Positions 24,042 through 32,926 of a stretch of DNA of 64,000 nucleotides are shown here, one piece after another. How positions within the stretch are numbered: position 1 is the stretch's first letter; every line of letters starts with the position of its first letter. Below the pieces are notes generated by a model. It was given only the letters and a program-made list of their open reading frames with translations. It did no database searches and was not told where the DNA came from. Source of the stretch: an uncultured Gammaproteobacteria bacterium (GTDB lineage: Bacteria; Pseudomonadota; Gammaproteobacteria; Pseudomonadales; Pseudohongiellaceae); NCBI GenBank assembly GCA_913060495.1, contig CAJXRP010000019.1:1-64000 (forward strand), read 5' to 3'. Both the position numbers and the translations under genes were made by a program.

Positions 24042-27000
24042 CTAGGAGCGCGAATAGTCTAGAATAATAACGACATCGCCTTCTTGGAGGTGTCTGTCCT
24101 CTTCAGCCGAAGGTGGACTCATTATAAAATGCCAATCGAAATCATCTGAAGAATTGAGGTATTTTTCTTTGCTATTGACTTGAGTATTCCTACCGGAAAT
24201 ATTGAATGGCCATTGATTCTTGAGCCAAAAATAATTTGCTTTGTGCCAGGTCTTTTTTCTGTAAATAGCTTGGAAATTGTGACTGCTACCTTTGGGAAGA
24301 ATTCCTAAGACACGCCCATCCTTATGCCATGTATTGAGTGCTGTAGAAAACTTTTTCCCTATGAGTGGGTGATGGGAATTCCCATCTTTACCTAAGTGCA
24401 ATTTCGTTGAGCGTAGGCATACATCATCATCCATTGATAACATTGCAGATAGCATGGCAGAGACCTTCCCGCCGCCGCTTACTAAGCGTGCGAGTAAACG
24501 TTCTACAAGTAATGAACTTGGAACGACCGTGTCAATCTTGGCGTCTTTGGAGAGTTGACGACTAGTTGTGCGATTAACTTCGGCAGTAATATAGGGTTGG
24601 TTTCCGCCACTATTCTCAATTGCAGATCTTATGAAGCTAGCACGCAAGATGGTGTCTGAATCAGCACGTGTCGCCAGTCGTGTGTGTTCCTCTTGATTTT
24701 GGGATTGAGGAATAGATGAGAGCAAAAGAACATGACTCCACTCGGCGCTTTCAAGTTGAGTTTCAATGGCGTCTTCGAGATCACCATCAGTTAAAGAGTC
24801 GGTCGCAATTATGCTAGATGTATACGTTGCTGTGGTCGCTGCATTTCTAACGACGGTTTCTCCTATATACTGAGCAATAGATTCTGCTTGTTCCTTGTGG
24901 CCAACTATAAGGATAGATACATTGCTTCGTAAGGGTTTAACAATTGAATCTGTACTTTCTGAAAAGGTGACTTTTGGATCTTCGCTCTCAAGTGTCCGTA
25001 AAACCTTTTTCATTTTGAATGATTTGGGATTAAAGGCAGCACAAATTACATAATCATCGTCTTTATCTAGTGTTCTTGTGTGTAGTTCCGCAATGGAATT
25101 CAATGAGTCTAGCTGCAGATGGCTGTCGAATCTCGGGGCGAAAACAGACCCATTCTTGGCCTCAATATTTGGACATATGCCGATAATAGAGATCCCATAG
25201 GGCTGTAACGAATTAGACAATTCGGCGACGGTTTCAGTCTTCGAATTTCTTGGTAGTCTATTCTTTAGTTCGCTAACAGGTTTGGAGTACCACTCGAAAT
25301 GATCATCTGGAGATAGAGCATCCAACACGAAATCTAAAACATAACTATCAAAACAACCAATTGTTAATACTTGGCGTGCTATGAGTCTCGGGTCGACTAT
25401 GTTATCGACATGGCGTTTTATAAATTCGCGATCTCCTTTGTCCACGGATAACTCAGCGAAGACAGCTATTTGCTGCTTATACTGCTCAATCGCCAGCGCA
25501 GTAAGTAGTCCAGTATTGTCTTTCCCAAAGCTTTTTGAACTCTCCGATAGAACTAGTGCGCTATCGGCTCGTCCCGCCTCAGCTCTTTCCAGCTCACTCC
25601 GATGGGAGGCATCTCCGCGATAGAATCGCACTCTTTTCTTGTTGAATTTGTAAAACTCAATGGGGCGATCTGCATCGGGATTAGCAACGATATTTAGCAT
25701 GCCCTCAAAGGGCGAGTCTGGGCACGTCAAAGTATAGATTAGGCCTGGCGCCCTATCGTTCCAGCCACACAGTAGTAGAGTGCCTTTGCTGCGTGGCTTT
25801 CCAAGAAAAGGCCAGCTCCATAGGAAATCTTTCGCAATGCGCCATATCCCCCGAAATTCGCCGCCTCGCTCATGGCTGAGTCGTCTGAGCCGTATTCGAT
25901 CCCAAGCTTTTGCTATCAGATACAAAGGATAGGCGACTCCTGCCATTGCGAAGAACCCAACTACAAGCTGCGATAGGCGTGAACTCGGAAAGACATTGTC
26001 TTCGTATCCAGAAGAGATGAAAGTGAACATCCAAAGCAGGGTGCGATCTAAGCTTAGCCCGGAAATTTGGTCATCTGCATTCTGCGTGGCGGCGATAGCT
26101 GCATCCCAATCGCGAATTAATGTCACTACGAGCATAAATACGAAGACCCAGACTGAGAGGATGAAGAGAATGTCTAGAAATTCTTGAAGTACAAGATTAG
26201 TGACACCCCGACGCTGTTTCTCGCCCAATCGATTGTATTCCATACTTGAGCTCAGCCGTCTATGCACAAAATAGATGGCAATGATAAATAGAGCTATCAG
26301 GAGGAATTGACTAGGAGGGATGCCGCCACCTAACATTTCCAATTCAAATAGTGCCTTCTCAGCACCTTTGTGAAAGGGGGCAGGTTTTTTGAGAATATTC
26401 TCTCGTATAGGGGAGAGCTCCTTCTCTAGCAGCATTAGACTGCTCCAGTCTTCATTCAGTGCCATTGTCAAATCGGATACTAACTCCTCATCTGCAGATG
26501 CTGTAGTTACCAGATAAGTGATGAGCGCTGGCATTGCTGTTATATGGGTTTCGCCCCAATAGGCGGGAGGGGACAGCTTCTGATAGTAGGGGTGATCAGT
26601 AGCCATGGCATCTATAATCACTTCGGGGATTTGGATTTGCTGCCGCTGATAGTTTCCTGAGCAAGCTGCAGGCACTTGGACATTGCTTGGATGTGAAATT
26701 ACTTCTTCTGCGATAATCTCCCCTGATATGACATAGGCATCAATGATGTCGCAGGCCAGCATTCTGTCTCCGCGCACACTCTCGCCGATTTTGAGTGAAT
26801 CATCTTCAAGATCACCTCGCTCTGGATTAATGAAATCCAGAATTTCATCGCTGTAATAAAGACCTGTTAAGTCTTCGGGGCCCAGTACAATGCCTTCATC
26901 AAAGAGCCAGTCTTTGCGGATGCTATTGTCAATATTTTCATTCTGAAATCGAGGGTCTCTATTCAATATTTCAGCACCGTAAATGGCATTTACACCTCGC

Positions 27001-29270
27001 AAATAAATTCTTTTCTTTAGCGATGCTAGATGAACACTCTCAGCTGTGGGAAGATCTACTGATAGAGGATGGTGCTCCGAAGCTTTAAGATTCTTCAGTC
27101 TTTCTACTAGTTGCTCTTGCGATACTCTAAGGCTATCTAAGGTGGGAACCTCTGTGACGGATTCCTGGTCAAGGGATAGATTTTTGGCTGTTACAAACTG
27201 TACAAGCCCGTTGTAGAGCGGCATTACAACGCGAAGATCGTCAAATGCTTGATACTTGCCATCCATTTGTTCTTCAAAATAGATGTCACATTTCTCCTGA
27301 ATTTCCGGATCGGTTGAGAAATAGGAACCCGGCCCTATTTGTTGGTAGGGACAGTATGTCTGGGCTGCGCCAGCTACAAAAAAATTCTGCGCCAGTGCAA
27401 AATCGTTGTCCTGCGAAGTTTGGCAAATTACATTGGAAGGCGATGCTTGGCCATCAAGTTCTTCACCTGTTTCATCGACTGCTTTCTGCATGCCTAAACG
27501 CGTAAGGTTCTTCTTGCTACCTCCATCCTGACACATCGAGGTGAAATTGAATTTTGATAGCAGTGGGCAGCCTTCTTGGAAAATCACACAATCGGTTTGT
27601 TGTCCTTTGTCGTTAGATACTATGTTGCTTCTAAGCGTTCTGGCGCGCGTGTTAAGTAATTGAATAAGTTCATTGTAGGGGCCGCCCTTTGAGCCCCCGT
27701 GAATGTTAATAGTTTTATGGGTCTCATAAACCAATAAGTTTTTTTCAAGCAGGACTCGTTCTGCGCCTTCGTGAAAAGGGGCGGGTGGCTGTGCAACATT
27801 GGTCCTAATCTCTGCAAGCACATCCGAACGTTTCTCCTGGTCCGAGCGGGCCTTAAATGCTGCCGTTAAGTTGTCCCATTCGGCTTCCAGTGCTGCAGTC
27901 ACTTCATAAACTAAAGTGGGGTCTGCAGAAGCCGTAGTTACAAGATGCGTGATGAGGCCGGGCACGGCAATGATATGTGAGTCATTCCATGACTCTGGAG
28001 GAGGCAGTTTCTGATAGTAGGGAAATTCAGCAGCTATAGAATCGATAATAACTTCGGGAATTTGGATTTGCTGCCGTTGATAGGTTCCTGCGCAAGCGGA
28101 AGGCACTTGGACACCGCTTGGGTGTGAGATGTCTTCTTCTGAGATAATTTCTCCTGATATGACATAGGCATCGATAATGCCGCAGGCTAGCATTCTGTCT
28201 CCGCGCACGCTTTGGCCGATACTGAGTGAAGTATCTGTGCGCCCTGGATTAATGAAGTTCAGTATTTCTTCGTTGTATGGAAGTTTTTCTAAGTCTCCTT
28301 GATCTAGTACAATGCTTTCATCAAAGCCCCAGTCTTTAGGTGAGTTATTGTCGCGATATTCGTTTTGAAATATAGGGTCTCTGGCTAATATTTCAGATCC
28401 ATATGCTCTATTGCTGCCTTGTAAATATATCCTCTTCTTTAATAACTCCAATAACTCCAATAACTCCACCGTAGCCGGCAATTCATTCTCTGTTGTTCGC
28501 AGTTGATCTATTAGTGTCTGAATTGCCTGTGGTTTTTTGTAAAGATCTCTTAGGCTAGTGCGCTCTTCAATGGATGAATTTGTACTAGCAGTTACAAATT
28601 GCACTACGCCGCTATAGAGTGGTAATACAACACGTAAGTCTTCAAATTTTTCATACTTACCATCCATCTGTTCCTCGTAGAACGCATCACATTGTTGTTT
28701 TGCGTCTGTAACAACGAATGGAAATGATGAAGTGAATTGGAAGTAGAGAAAGTCTGGTCCAGGTCTATTGAATGAAGGAGGGCAGTATGATTGTGATGCG
28801 CCAGCTATAAAGTAATTCTGAACTATAGCAAAGTCATTGTCGTGAAATTCGGCAATGGTGTCAGTGTCAGATTCCTGAAATTTTGTGCAAGCTGGGTCAA
28901 GTTCCGATTCGGGGGAACCTCCTTTGGTTTTCATGCCTAACCGTAAAAGGTTGTTTTTGCTGTTTCCGTTATTACAGATCGGGACAAAATTAAATTTCGC
29001 AATAAGAGGGCACCCCTCACTAGACTCTTCGCAGAGGAGCTCGGTTTCTCCAAAAGGGTTGTTACTTCCTAAGTTTCTCGTAGTATTGGAGCGAGTATTT
29101 AGCGTATCGATCAGTCTATTGTAAGTTCCGTGCGCCCCTCCGCCGTGAATGCGAATATCAACAATCTTCTTGTCTATATCGTTATCCGAGTAGGCAGTAA
29201 TTGTCAGTAATGCAGCAGCCGTGAGAAAAGCTAGTCGGTAGTTGTGGAGTATTTTTTGGAGACACTTCAT
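24042..29270 (-). CDS. Putative ligand-gated ion channel: two TAXI-like binding domains, pore, RCK-like domains
   Basis: The 1742-residue protein has a signal-like N-terminus (1-27). Two homologous extracytoplasmic domains follow at about 35-515 and 518-975. Each has HGG-x-G-x-YN-LI-LLNTR, an NDFA(I/L)(V/A)QN-FAGA motif, LRVV-PLY-G-VQFVTA, GDRMLAC-IIDAYVISGEII and a late LVTTASAD, the layout of TAXI-family solute receptors. Membrane helices lie at about 987-1003, 1030-1053 and 1099-1122, with a pore-loop motif SSGYED at 1086-1091 resembling the TVGYGD potassium filter. Rossmann-like RCK/Castor-type domains run from about 1163 (LLLCGWNDRAPGLIY), with a second at about 1440. The ATG at 29270 has AGGA upstream. 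The open frame to 29372 lacks a signal sequence. Confidence 0.8.
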   Translation of the reverse strand: MKCLQKILHNYRLAFLTAAALLTITAYSDNDIDKKIVDIRIHGGGAHGTYNRLIDTLNTRSNTTRNLGSNNPFGETELLCEESSEGCPLIAKFNFVPICNNGNSKNNLLRLGMKTKGGSPESELDPACTKFQESDTDTIAEFHDNDFAIVQNYFIAGASQSYCPPSFNRPGPDFLYFQFTSSFPFVVTDAKQQCDAFYEEQMDGKYEKFEDLRVVLPLYSGVVQFVTASTNSSIEERTSLRDLYKKPQAIQTLIDQLRTTENELPATVELLELLELLKKRIYLQGSNRAYGSEILARDPIFQNEYRDNNSPKDWGFDESIVLDQGDLEKLPYNEEILNFINPGRTDTSLSIGQSVRGDRMLACGIIDAYVISGEIISEEDISHPSGVQVPSACAGTYQRQQIQIPEVIIDSIAAEFPYYQKLPPPESWNDSHIIAVPGLITHLVTTASADPTLVYEVTAALEAEWDNLTAAFKARSDQEKRSDVLAEIRTNVAQPPAPFHEGAERVLLEKNLLVYETHKTINIHGGSKGGPYNELIQLLNTRARTLRSNIVSNDKGQQTDCVIFQEGCPLLSKFNFTSMCQDGGSKKNLTRLGMQKAVDETGEELDGQASPSNVICQTSQDNDFALAQNFFVAGAAQTYCPYQQIGPGSYFSTDPEIQEKCDIYFEEQMDGKYQAFDDLRVVMPLYNGLVQFVTAKNLSLDQESVTEVPTLDSLRVSQEQLVERLKNLKASEHHPLSVDLPTAESVHLASLKKRIYLRGVNAIYGAEILNRDPRFQNENIDNSIRKDWLFDEGIVLGPEDLTGLYYSDEILDFINPERGDLEDDSLKIGESVRGDRMLACDIIDAYVISGEIIAEEVISHPSNVQVPAACSGNYQRQQIQIPEVIIDAMATDHPYYQKLSPPAYWGETHITAMPALITYLVTTASADEELVSDLTMALNEDWSSLMLLEKELSPIRENILKKPAPFHKGAEKALFELEMLGGGIPPSQFLLIALFIIAIYFVHRRLSSSMEYNRLGEKQRRGVTNLVLQEFLDILFILSVWVFVFMLVVTLIRDWDAAIAATQNADDQISGLSLDRTLLWMFTFISSGYEDNVFPSSRLSQLVVGFFAMAGVAYPLYLIAKAWDRIRLRRLSHERGGEFRGIWRIAKDFLWSWPFLGKPRSKGTLLLCGWNDRAPGLIYTLTCPDSPFEGMLNIVANPDADRPIEFYKFNKKRVRFYRGDASHRSELERAEAGRADSALVLSESSKSFGKDNTGLLTALAIEQYKQQIAVFAELSVDKGDREFIKRHVDNIVDPRLIARQVLTIGCFDSYVLDFVLDALSPDDHFEWYSKPVSELKNRLPRNSKTETVAELSNSLQPYGISIIGICPNIEAKNGSVFAPRFDSHLQLDSLNSIAELHTRTLDKDDDYVICAAFNPKSFKMKKVLRTLESEDPKVTFSESTDSIVKPLRSNVSILIVGHKEQAESIAQYIGETVVRNAATTATYTSSIIATDSLTDGDLEDAIETQLESAEWSHVLLLSSIPQSQNQEEHTRLATRADSDTILRASFIRSAIENSGGNQPYITAEVNRTTSRQLSKDAKIDTVVPSSLLVERLLARLVSGGGKVSAMLSAMLSMDDDVCLRSTKLHLGKDGNSHHPLIGKKFSTALNTWHKDGRVLGILPKGSSHNFQAIYRKKTWHKANYFWLKNQWPFNISGRNTQVNSKEKYLNSSDDFDWHFIMSPPSAEEDRHLQEGDVVIILDYSRS

Positions 29271-29457
29271 AGCCCGCGTTCCTATTATATTTTTTGTGGA
29301 AATATCGGGGGTAGAAAACTTTGTAGTGACACACCATTGATGATAATGGCAAGAAATATAGAATAGGATCAAATTCTAGCAAAGTCCATGATTTGTTCGC
29401 TAGGGGATGCTGATTACCCGATCAGGCGCAGTAATTGAAGGGTGTTAGTGCCGTTTT

Positions 29458-30963
29458 TTAGGATCTGTCGGTGATTGGGTCTTCCTCGTACCAGGCGCGC
29501 AAGAGTTCATGCTGGGGTTTTTGAATGAATTCCTTTTTAAGCTCTGCGATGCCTTTCTGGTGAAGTCCGAGGGCAAGAAGGTCGATGAATTTATCAACTT
29601 CGAAATAGGAAGTATGAATTAGTTCTTCCCAAGTTAGGGATTTGCTCAAATCTGAGCGCAGGTCCATGGCTCCTTTTCCCACAGTACTCTTGCTTTTTTC
29701 AGTCGTGGTGTTCGTCATTCCTAGAATTTCTCTAACTTTTACTAGTGTCCTTATTGCGCTATTTGAGCTGTGCTCGCTGAGAGGTTCCGCTACGACATCT
29801 GGCATCGTCCTAAACATGGGAGAGAAGCTTGGCGGGTAGGCCTCAATTCTAATGACGTCTTCTTGAGCTACATCGTCACCCCAAACATTTTCTCTGACAG
29901 ATGACCAAACCGCCTTGTTTATCCACTTGGAAATGGGTTTTCCTAGATAGAGGGCGAATGATTTTAGAACAAATCCTAGTCCAACAATAAAGCCGAGTAG
30001 GAGCGCGGCATACAAGCCTCCTTCTAGGAGGAAAGGGAAAGGCAAAAATTTGCTTAGCTGTCCCCAACTAAAGGTGTCTAAGGGGCTGAATCGCCAAGCG
30101 ATAAGTATTAGAAACTGAACGACCGGTATTAGTGGAAGTAGGAATTTCGGTTTAACAATTTCTTCATTAACATCTTTGATGTTTGAAAGGGCGCTAACTG
30201 CCTCATCTTGGGGATGGCAGTGGCCTACCCAACTGTCCGAAAAATGCTCAGCTACTGCTTTTTTCTGTTTTTCAGTTATCCAGGAAAGACTGGCCTTCGA
30301 TTTCGCCTTACTCTTATAATTCTCTAAAATAAGGAATATGGCATGTGTGAGAGGCCAAGGCAGGATATAGAGTGATGTTATTAAAGTGTTATCAACGACT
30401 CCTAACCAATTTATATCAAAATATGGAAGCAACAGAAGCATTGGAGTGAACAGGGAGGTGGTCGCTGAGATTACATAAAGCCATAGTTGCCAACCGCTAA
30501 GTCGCTGCCACAGATATTTGTTTCTCATATATTCGAGAAAAGGTGTTCCGACGGTACTCCAGCATTTCAGTCTTTCCAGTGGTTGATTATTATCTACCGA
30601 TTGCAATAACGCGCTATAGGCAACTGACCCTCCATGGCTGTGGCAAATGAGGTAATAATCTTTTTCTGCAGCGTCGTATGACTTTAATAGTTCATAGAGC
30701 CGCCTTCCGGCCTCCCTTCGGCTTGCCTCGCTGTTTGGGCCTCCCTCCCAAAGAAAGGGGCGTATCTCAATGCGCTTCGGATCGAGTTCTAGGCGCTCTT
30801 CCAGCTTTTCTAGAAATTTGCTTCCTTGCAGCCACCAAGAATCTTCCTCCTCGGTTGGTTCGCCCACGCCTGTACCGTGGATGGTAACCAATACGATTTC
30901 ATTTTCAGCTTCAGATTGCATGCTGTCTTTAGCCGGCGGGTTACTCTCGATATCTTTTGTCAT
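29458..30963 (-). CDS. Alpha/beta-hydrolase (lipase-like) with membrane helices
   Basis: The 501-residue protein has an N-terminal hydrolase part: VLVTIHGTG near 25 (oxyanion strand) and the nucleophile elbow LICHSHGGSVAYSALL near 105, with the serine in H-S-H-G-G. Hydrophobic pairs follow at about 160-215 and 280-340, which would anchor it in the inner membrane. No signal peptide is seen. Family members act on lipids or esters, but the substrate is unknown. It lies 187 bp upstream of the channel gene on the same strand, so a shared transcript is possible. Confidence 0.7.
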   Translation of the reverse strand: MTKDIESNPPAKDSMQSEAENEIVLVTIHGTGVGEPTEEEDSWWLQGSKFLEKLEERLELDPKRIEIRPFLWEGGPNSEASRREAGRRLYELLKSYDAAEKDYYLICHSHGGSVAYSALLQSVDNNQPLERLKCWSTVGTPFLEYMRNKYLWQRLSGWQLWLYVISATTSLFTPMLLLLPYFDINWLGVVDNTLITSLYILPWPLTHAIFLILENYKSKAKSKASLSWITEKQKKAVAEHFSDSWVGHCHPQDEAVSALSNIKDVNEEIVKPKFLLPLIPVVQFLILIAWRFSPLDTFSWGQLSKFLPFPFLLEGGLYAALLLGFIVGLGFVLKSFALYLGKPISKWINKAVWSSVRENVWGDDVAQEDVIRIEAYPPSFSPMFRTMPDVVAEPLSEHSSNSAIRTLVKVREILGMTNTTTEKSKSTVGKGAMDLRSDLSKSLTWEELIHTSYFEVDKFIDLLALGLHQKGIAELKKEFIQKPQHELLRAWYEEDPITDRS

Positions 30964-31397
30964 TATTCTTCTTAGGGATATTTCTCTTGAAAGTACAAAA
31001 GTACAGAATATGCTATTGGTTAACTTGATGTCTAAAGACGCTAATTAGGACACTATAGCAAACCACATATGCATAAAGTTAAAAATTAAACAAAGTGGAC
31101 TGATTTATATCTTAATGCCCTGTGAAGTATGGGGTCAAACATGCTTCTAGGTCATATAGTTGTATACTGCGCCTATGAAAGATAGCTAAGCGAATTTAAC
31201 ACCACAAAATGCGTGGGTAACGTGGTGCGAAAATAATGTGGAACTGTATAGAGCTGGAACGATCAGTTCGAGATTGTCATAAAGCGGTTTTTCTTAAGCA
31301 TGATAGTAAGTTCACAATTCTTGAATCGAGTGTTAGATTCAAACATGGTAATAATCCCTATTTTTCGGCGATCTCTTAATCAGCATTTTGGAGCCAA
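30964..31397. other. Gene-free divergent region before the P450 gene
   Basis: This 434-bp AT-rich gap separates the divergent hydrolase and P450 genes and must hold both promoters. I see no ORF with a ribosome site, no sigma-54 element and no strong hairpin. Confidence 0.5.
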
Positions 31398-32675
31398 ATG
31401 AAAGACGACTCAACAACAATTGTTCCCGATCTAGCCAATTTTGACGCGCATGCACCGGCCTTCATTAGTGATCCTTATCCGACGTACAAATGGTTTCGTG
31501 AAAACGAACCTGTTTTCTGGGTTGAAAAAGATTACCAGAGTTTTTGGGTCTTTCGTCACGAGGACGTAAAGCAGGTTTTAGATACACCGGATATTTGGGT
31601 GAAAGAAGTTGGGTCGGAGTCGGAGCCCCAAAATGGTGCGCTAACAAAAAGTCTTTTTGCATCTGATGGCGAACGGCATGAAAAACTTCGTGGACTGTTG
31701 GCTCCGCTTTTAAAGGAATCTATAGTTGACCTGAATTCTACTATTTTTTCCATAGCAGAGAGCTTAGTGCCAGCTGCGAAACCTGGCGATGATTTCAATC
31801 TCATAGCAGAATTTGCTCAGCCATTGCCGTCACATACACTTGCCCATGTGCTTGGTGTAAAACATGAATCCTGGGAAAAAATAGAGCAGCTCGTTGAAAA
31901 AGTAATTCTTGCTAACGATCCGGCTAGAGGCAAGTTGGCTAGAGGTGTTGGCGGAGGGGCGATGCTTTCGATGCGCCTAGGTGCGTTGGTAGCAGCCATT
32001 GCCGAAGAGTACGACGTACTTGGTGTAGCTTTACATGCGCTACTCGAAGTGCCAGATCAACTGCTTCCAGGAAAGATGATCTCGCTGATGGTGGATCTCG
32101 TCGAGAAATCGAAGGGTACTGACGTTGATTTTACAATCAGAGACGTTTCGGCAAACTCAATGTCTCTTTCCTTGGCGGGATACTTTACTACTACTCACGT
32201 TATGGGGACTGGTTTGGTTAATTTGCTCAATCACCCGCAAAGCCTAGCTGCAGTACGCAGCGCCTTTGAGGAAAACTCTAGTTCAGACATTATGCCGGGG
32301 GTTGTGAATGAGATGCTGCGCTATGATGCGCCGATTCATGTGATTGATCGATTCGCAAACGAAGATACTCAGCTGGGTGGAGTCATGATAAAAAAGGGGC
32401 AGAAGATTGCTGCGGTAGTAGGCTCGGCGAATAGAGATGCAGAAGTATTTGAAAACCCTGATAGCTTTAATATATCTAGGGATACGACTGGGCTCCTTTC
32501 CTTCGGTCATGGAATTCACCAATGTTTAGGGGCGCAGATGCTGAGGCAAGAGCTGCCCATTGCATTGGAATGCCTGCTTACTCGATTCCCCCCATTTGAA
32601 ATTGAAGACAATCCCATATGGCAAACGGATCCTTATTTTAGAGGTTATACAGATTTGAAATTGCGCTTTAAATAG
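31398..32675 (+). CDS. Cytochrome P450
   Basis: The 425-residue soluble bacterial-type P450 has the heme-binding motif FGHGIHQCLG with ligand Cys376. The K-helix E-x-x-R is in EMLRYDAP, and an I-helix segment LAGYFTTTH replaces the common AGxDTT acid-threonine pair. The N-terminus DPYPTYKWFRENEPVFWV is typical of bacterial class. GGAG lies six bases before the ATG. The missing I-helix acid could mean a peroxide- or hydroperoxide-using enzyme rather than an oxygen-activating one. This fits the lipoxygenase encoded 250 bp downstream, but is inference. Confidence 0.92.
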   Translation: MKDDSTTIVPDLANFDAHAPAFISDPYPTYKWFRENEPVFWVEKDYQSFWVFRHEDVKQVLDTPDIWVKEVGSESEPQNGALTKSLFASDGERHEKLRGLLAPLLKESIVDLNSTIFSIAESLVPAAKPGDDFNLIAEFAQPLPSHTLAHVLGVKHESWEKIEQLVEKVILANDPARGKLARGVGGGAMLSMRLGALVAAIAEEYDVLGVALHALLEVPDQLLPGKMISLMVDLVEKSKGTDVDFTIRDVSANSMSLSLAGYFTTTHVMGTGLVNLLNHPQSLAAVRSAFEENSSSDIMPGVVNEMLRYDAPIHVIDRFANEDTQLGGVMIKKGQKIAAVVGSANRDAEVFENPDSFNISRDTTGLLSFGHGIHQCLGAQMLRQELPIALECLLTRFPPFEIEDNPIWQTDPYFRGYTDLKLRFK

Positions 32676-32926
32676 CGGGGATGATTGGGCTGGAGTATGT
32701 CTAGATAGCATGAATATACTTGTGGCAATATTAATTTTCTAATCGAAGCTACCTTTGTCAAAAATCAAGGTAAGCTGCGAGCTTAGGGCAACAATACAGG
32801 CCGCAGAGATAGAAAGTCGCAATACAAATACAAGATCAGGCGTAAAGGATTCCATCGAATACAGAATGGGTTAAGAGCGCTGACTGTTAAGCAGGTACAA
32901 CGAAATACGGCAGAGAGGATGTGGAA

